From Halichoerus grypus (lineage: Eukaryota; Chordata; Mammalia; Carnivora; Phocidae): a stretch of 64,000 bases of DNA. A model generated the notes under the pieces. The model did no database searches, was not told the DNA's origin, and saw only the letters and a list, made by a program, of their open reading frames with translations. The stretch covers positions 88,578,754 to 88,642,753 of the forward strand of contig NC_135721.1 of assembly GCF_964656455.1 (NCBI RefSeq), read 5' to 3'. Shown piece after piece: positions 58,460 through 64,000 of the stretch. Numbering within the stretch: the stretch's first letter is position 1; the number at the start of each line of letters is the position of its first letter. The translations under genes and the position numbers were made by a program.

Positions 58460-58754
58460 GGAGAACTGAATGGTGAGAGCTGTATTTTAAGATTAACCTA
58501 GTAGTAGAGGATGGTGTTGTTTGGAAAGGGTGGGTGGCAGGCAAGCTTTTAGGGAGCTGTTTCTGGCTGAAGAACACCAAAAATGAAGAACATGGATTTT
58601 TCCAATGAATACCCTTGATAGAGGGGAGGACAGGTTCCAGGGTGGTAGGAGAAGCAAATACAGTGGAGCCAGCAATCCCTAAGCAACCGTGTGTCTCCTC
58701 TGCTACCTACCTTGTGTGGTCTTCACAGTGAAAGTTGGTAGACAGGATAGACTA

Positions 58755-59225
58755 ATCCTGCCCTTTTTTATTGATATGTTAATCACCATACATTACATCA
58801 TTAGTTTTTGATGTAGTGTTCCATGATTCATTGTTTGCCTATAACACCCAGTGCTCCATGCAGTACGTGCCCTCTTTAATACCCATCACCAGGCTAACCC
58901 ATCCCCCCACCCCCCTCCCCTCTAGAACCCTCAGTTTGTTTCTCAGAGTCCATAGTCTCTCATGGTTCGTCTCCCCCTCCGAATTCCCCCCCTTCATTTC
59001 TCCCTTCCTACTATCTTCTTCTTTTTTTTAACGTATAATGTATTATTTGTTTCAGAGGTACAGGTCTGTAATTCAACAGTCTTACACAATTCACAGCGCT
59101 CACCATAGCACATACCCTCCCCAATGTCCATCACCCAGCCACCCCATCCCTCCCACCCCCACCACTCCAGCAACCCTCAGTTTGTTTCCTGAGATTAAGA
59201 ATTCCTCATATCAGTGACATCCTGC
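58755..59225 (-). mobile_element. Carnivoran L1 3' UTR, reverse orientation
   Basis: The insert (about 58762-59218) reads in reverse as the L1 3' UTR: ATGTTAATCACCATACATTA, GATGTAGTGTTCCATGATTC, CCCAGTGCTCCATGCAG, a C-rich block, CCCTCAGTTTGTTTCTCAGA, then TTGTTTCAGAGGTACAGG, CAATTCACAGCGCTCACCAT, a second C-rich block and AACCCTCAGTTTGTTTCCTG, AGATTAAGAATTCC. The two halves are diverged duplicates. It ends at CATATCAGTGAC. ATCCTGC occurs on both sides (58755-58761, 59219-59225), a weak TSD. Low divergence makes it one of the younger L1 pieces here. Confidence 0.88.
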
Positions 59226-62200
59226 TTTAACTAATATCTAACTTTGAACATCTAGATTAATCAATAAGCAAATAAAAGAATAATTATTTGCTTTTCAAAA
59301 TGATTCTTTGTCTTTGTCAAGAAGGAATTATGGAGGCATTGCTTTATAGACCAAACTCTAAAATATTTAAGCCACGATGTCTGTATCTTTAGTATCACAC
59401 ACAATGGGTGAAATGAGGCAACATTTATCATTACGGCACACAGACCTCATCTCTTCATTTGGCCTATTAAATAAATCAACATTATTAATGTTTGGTGGTG
59501 GCTTTGTGGAATGATCAAGCTGCATTCTGTGGCTACTGATACATAAGGTCTTTTGCAATGAAGAACAAAATCCCAACCATTTTGAATTTAGCAAAATTTT
59601 ATTGCCTGCAGTGCTTCCTTCTTCCTGAAATTTATAATAATTCCACCTAGCCTTGTTTTTATTTTCGCATATACCTAAAACTAAATTTTTGTCCCTTCCT
59701 GATTCAGTAGATGGCTATCTGTTGATTTTAGATTTAGGATGTTTCAGTTGAGGACAAAGAAGCCACCTTGAGGGCGAGACTGGAGAAATGATAAAAGAAA
59801 ACGTATGTTATTTCTCTTCTCTCCATGAAATCATGATGTGCCAAAAGAAAAAAGACCTTTGTGAAATGCAGTGGTTCTCTTCCATATGAAATTGAAGGGT
59901 CACTCCAAAGATTAATGATTCTGAGATGTTAATTCAGAAGAGAATTTATTTTTAAAGGCTGAGATTTATTCTGAGCCGGAGGATTCTGAGTTCAGCTGGG
60001 GGACTAATGAAGCATGTATTTTATTTTGTGGAGCTCCTAGTGGTACTGTCAGTCATTTAACATGGGGCCTATTTGCAGGAATTTCAGATCTGGTTGAAAG
60101 TCCAGGCATTCAAAAGGTGAGGTCCTTCTTCATTGGGAATTTTCTCAGAAAACATTTAGGGGGTGGCTTATTTCTTTTATACTTGAAAGGTTTTATGTGT
60201 GAGTTCTGTGTGTCTGTGAAGGTGCCATATTGGTGTGAATTTATATTATTAACATATTGCAAAGGTTAAAAGGCACATTCTTCACAGTAGGCACCTTCCA
60301 GTCCCTGGGTTGTACGTTGTTTTTCCTTCATGGGGTCAAAAATAAAACAATTTATTGATATCCTAACCATTTATCTTCCCAGACTCCAGGTGAGGCTTAA
60401 ATTTCATTTAAAAATATGTCTCTGAATGTATAACGCTTTTTCAGAGTTAAAAATTGCACAGAATAACACCTTGTTTTCCTTTGTCAGAAGTAATCTTTAG
60501 TTCATCTCTCAGACTGCACCCCTTCACTGGCTTCTTGTCCCCTTCTCACCAGTACTTCTCAAGGCCTCTTTGACACATGGCATTAGCTTCTCCCTCCCTG
60601 ATTAATATTGTTATTAGATCATAAACCAATCAACGTGCCCATCAAAATGTGCATTATTAGGAAATTGATAGGCAGAAATAAAGTGGCCATGATTTGGGTT
60701 CGGACTATAGAGTTTCTTTATGAGATCAACTATCATTTTGACAGTCTTGAGCCTTGCATGAAGTTCAGCTCAGTCATGTTATAAAGAAAATTCTCCATTA
60801 GAAATAGCCAAATAAATAAACTAAAACAGGGCATTCAGTAGAATATGCTGGCTTTACTGTGACCTCCCATTTGTCATGATACTTTCTTTCATTAGCCAAA
60901 CCTTCAAAGAGAAATGCCACTCATCTAGAGATGGGCCGTCATTGGACACTGCTTCCCAGAGGCAACAATGCCAATGAACCGGACAGGCTTTGAGGGTGTA
61001 CACTAAGCCAGGCCAGCAGTTGGTCACTAGTCATTGAGGAACCCAGGCTTCTATGTAATGCTGTCTACTAGTTTACCTTTTCCTAGCTGGATGGTTTCAA
61101 TCTCTGCTGTGGGATATTTCTCTAGCATTTTGACCTCATAAAATGTAGTATCTCTAGAATACCTAGATTGGTTAGTTATAGTTTATCCTGCAGAATGGGG
61201 CTATAGAAACCCCCTTGTGCAGATTAATGGCTGTTCCCTGGACATCAGGTAAACCTCAACAGTGTAATTATTTTTATCTTCATTTTTATATACATTTACT
61301 CACACATACACAGAACTAAGAGCTGGAGAGACACATGGTCAACTGAGCTCTCACATAAGCAGGGACAGCCAAAGAATGCAAAGAATGATTTATATGTTGC
61401 AGTAAGAGAGGATGGGTTGGGGAGGGGAGATATATATATAGAGAGAGACAGAGAGAGGCAAATGAGGACCAATCATGCCGAAATGAGACATGATTTGCTG
61501 CTATTTTCCTTTCTCAGTGTATTTTTCCTGGATGCCTCCCTAGCAGTGCTGTTCAGTCACTTCTGTTGTGTGTGTGCTCGTGCATAAATTCAGGTCAAGT
61601 ACAAAACCCTGATTTCTCTATTCATCATAGGGACAGGTAATGTTCTTATCAATACATAACAAGAAATCACAACTAATTTGGCTCATGACCTTATTCTTTT
61701 ATCATTAATGGTTGAAATGGTGTTTGTCTAGCCATTAATGCATTTGGTTCAGTAAACTAAAGCTGTTTGAAATTTTCACTAATCCTTTCCCATTGAGGGC
61801 TTCCCTGGACCAAATCATTTCTGAATAAAACAACAAAGCAAATGCATGCACAGGTTTCTAAGATTTTCTGGATCAAATGTAATTTACAGGGCGCAGCATT
61901 TTAAAATGGGATTTTTTTTTTTTGAAATCACAGAACCCATAGTACTGGAGAATGAATGAACTGTTTGCTGAAAATATGAATTGCATGAACTTACCCCATA
62001 AAGTGCTCAAGTATTGAGGGCTTATTTTTTTTCCCAATGAAAACATGAACCAATATATAGCATAAAAGTAGAAAAATGGTTTAACACCTAGCACAAAGAT
62101 GCTTTTCGAAGGAATCCGTCTTTGCTATTTAATTTACATTTTGAGGGCTCATTAGGATGATGAATGACACGACTGGAGAATAAAACATACTTCCTGAACA

Positions 62201-64000
62201 AAAGACGATCTCTGTAGCCTAATAACATTTTATGCCAGCACTTAACATTTGTCAGAAGTGGATGCTATTTATCCCTATGATTATTTAAAAATCATTTTTA
62301 TTGTCCTTTGTGCTGTGTCCTCTTCTGGGAATTTTAATTCAGAGTTTGACACCTACTTATTAACTTGGGTGACGTATGGAGTACAAAGGCCCATACTCTA
62401 TACAGAATTCTAAACAGCCATGTTTATATTGCCTGCAGCTGTACACAAATTAGCTCAGTTTGGATTTGTTTCGATCAGAAACAGAAAGCCTGTTGGAATA
62501 GCATGTAACCTCTGCTTCCTGGGCGAAGCAAGTGCTCTCTCTCCGTCTGAACCAAGCGGGGCTGATGGAGTCGACAGAAGGGGCATTTTCCTAATTATGC
62601 TGCAGCCCTTATGCATTACTTCCATTTCCCTGGCCTCCTCCAACTGCTCCTCCCAAACAACACGCTGTCATCTGTCGCCACATACTGATGCCCGTTCCCT
62701 CCTCTCTGATCTCCTCACCCAGCCTGCACTTCGACTCCCACACCCTCACTATTATTCCAGATTGCTTCTTCCTAAGCCATCTGTTTCCCTGGCGGTGTAT
62801 TTTCACATCTCCTCAGTGGGCTAGGTTTTTTTTTTTTTTTTCCCCCAGGGTGGGTAGCACCCTTTTGAAATTGAGTGGGAGTCCTCGCTGCATGATGAGA
62901 TCCACACCAGGAATCCTAGAGCGAGGGATTCTCCATGTGGCACAGCCATTAAAAACCCAACCCACACGGCCTGGGCAGCAGCCGGCAGGATCATCCGGCT
63001 CATCACACGGCCCCGTTGCAAACCCTGATCTCCACCCGCCACCTCAGAATGCCAACTAATTTTACCGGTGACTCATCTTAGAGGTTTTTTTTTTTTTTTA
63101 TAAAGGGCAAGTGTCTGGTCTTTCCCCAGAGGAAAAACAGCCCCGGTGCTGTGAGTCAGAGCCTCAGGATGAGCTGTGTCCTGGGTGATGCCTCAGTGGG
63201 GCCCTCGCAGGGCGCGTGACCTACAACCAGAGAGCATGCGGCGTTCTCCTATCCATTTTAATATGATGTACAAATGTTGCATCATAATTGCATTCCTCCA
63301 ACTAGACTCAGGCCGGTTCACTTCAGCGGACCTTACATTTCTCAGGGGGCTAGAAATGAAACCACTAGCCACAAAATTTCAAAGACGAATCCTTGGAAAG
63401 TAAAATCCTGGTACTAATTTTACGTGTCTCTTATCAAATGATCTTGGCCGGTGATACTTCAGATGGATATTCTGCAGAGAACCCAGCATTGAGTTATTGG
63501 TTGGGCTTCATTAGCAATTTAATGAACATATAACCATCTTACCACTTTCATTGTTATTTTAAATGATATTAATAAAGTGAACTATTTCTATTTGGTCCTT
63601 AACTACCTTAATATTCTAATGAAAGTTACAGTGATAATTGATGATAGCTCATACCTAAAAGACTAGTTACTTTAGCTGTTCCCATGGACATTAATAATAA
63701 TTGAAAAGGCCATAAAAACTCAAGAAGAAGCAAAGACAAAAAGATCAGGTTTTTCCGTATTTCCACAAGAACACAGATGCGGCCCTTGGGCACATTGGCA
63801 AGACCTGAGTGCTTGTGAACCTGGCCACGTGTGAAATGATGACCAATTTCTTTTGCCGTCTTTTACAAAACATAAGAGATTATAAAGACCAGTTATTTAT
63901 GCCCACTTGACTCTGAGTAAACTATCCAGGAGCTCAGAATTACCATCACAGGGAACTTCTGACCATTCCCCTACCTCAAATTAATAGAGGAATTTTACAA
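59226..64000. other. Repeat-poor region, no gene recognised
   Basis: About 4.8 kb with almost no transposon sequence. It has a TA/GA simple repeat at 61430-61457, T-runs near 61912-61923, 62826-62841 and 63086-63099, and a GC-richer part at 62420-63260 holding a 134-codon plus frame (62420-62824) that has no domain and probably reflects composition. 60600-60800 and 63400-63720 are AT-rich with clustered TAAT/ATTA motifs and could be conserved non-coding elements. Confidence 0.4.
61430..61457. repeat. Short (TA)n(GA)n simple repeat
   Basis: GATATATATATA followed by GAGAGAGACAGAGAGAG, a small compound microsatellite. Confidence 0.85.

Larger units (their letters stand above)
57720..58480 (+). 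repeat. Ancient mammalian interspersed repeat, copy 4, split by two SINEs
   Basis: GGTAAGGCACTAGGTTATGT, ACACAATTCCTGCTCTCAGA, GGGAATAAATATCAAGCAAA, AAGCAGGATAATGAG, GTAGACCTTCAGAGGAAGAA, TTTAGAAGGAAATGCCCAGA and GGTGATGGGAGCCATTAAAG run in the order of the same family as at 29.8, 42.3 and 45.2 kb. Removing the two SINEs rejoins the order, which supports the assignment. Confidence 0.5.

Noticed and set aside
62420..62824. 134-codon plus frame
   Set aside because: Ser/Leu/Pro-rich product of a pyrimidine-rich region without a domain; no supporting splice sites seen.

Overview
This window is gene-poor nuclear DNA from a carnivoran mammal, very probably an arctoid (the bear, seal and mustelid group). 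The main evidence is a set of tRNA-Lys-derived CAN-type SINEs with the head GCGCCTGGGTGGCTCAG and a pyrimidine-rich, AATAAA-repeat tail. Most are full length and flanked by target-site duplications (TSDs) readable base for base. The copies look like neither the dog SINEC_Cf consensus nor the cat consensus. Species-level assignment is not possible from this alone. Carnivoran L1 3' UTR sequence, MIR and L2 fragments, and the absence of anything prokaryotic agree with this.

I find no intact protein-coding gene, no convincing spliced exon and no CpG-island promoter. Most open frames are short, begin at GTG, or lie in SINEs, L1s or microsatellites. The window is best read as intergenic or deep intronic sequence with layered transposon insertions.

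Layout. 1-7.5 kb: mostly single-copy DNA with a MIR, a truncated SINE tail, a reverse-oriented L1 3' UTR piece (about 1.95-2.27 kb) and an mRNA-like stretch with an A-rich end (2.28-2.86 kb). 7.5-14.2 kb: two L2 tails, two SINEs, an old repeat carrying a microsatellite and a perfect 21-bp tandem duplication, a MIR, a coding-like open frame of unknown identity (11.85-12.18 kb) and an L1 3' tail. 14.2-23.7 kb: mostly single-copy. 23.7-27.0 kb: an old reverse-oriented L1 (3' UTR and ORF2 remains) with internal insertions. 30.7-32.6 kb: a SINE, then a second old L1-type block containing an 84-bp 5S rRNA pseudogene. 35.9-46 kb: a SINE, a second microsatellite-bearing repeat, a MIR and copies of one ancient repeat family. 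46.2-46.9 kb: two SINEs in inverted orientation. 48.6-52.3 kb: old L1, an older SINE, a MIR and an LTR-like block. 54.5-59.2 kb: four SINEs, a MIR and a younger L1 3' end. 59.2-64 kb: repeat-poor, with AT-rich stretches that could be conserved non-coding sequence.

The observations most worth a second look are the 5S rRNA retro-pseudogene, an exact 28-bp repeat shared by an L1 and an L2 fragment 5.5 kb apart, the inverted SINE pair, and the unidentified coding-like open frame at 12 kb. I do not see a new biological system here.
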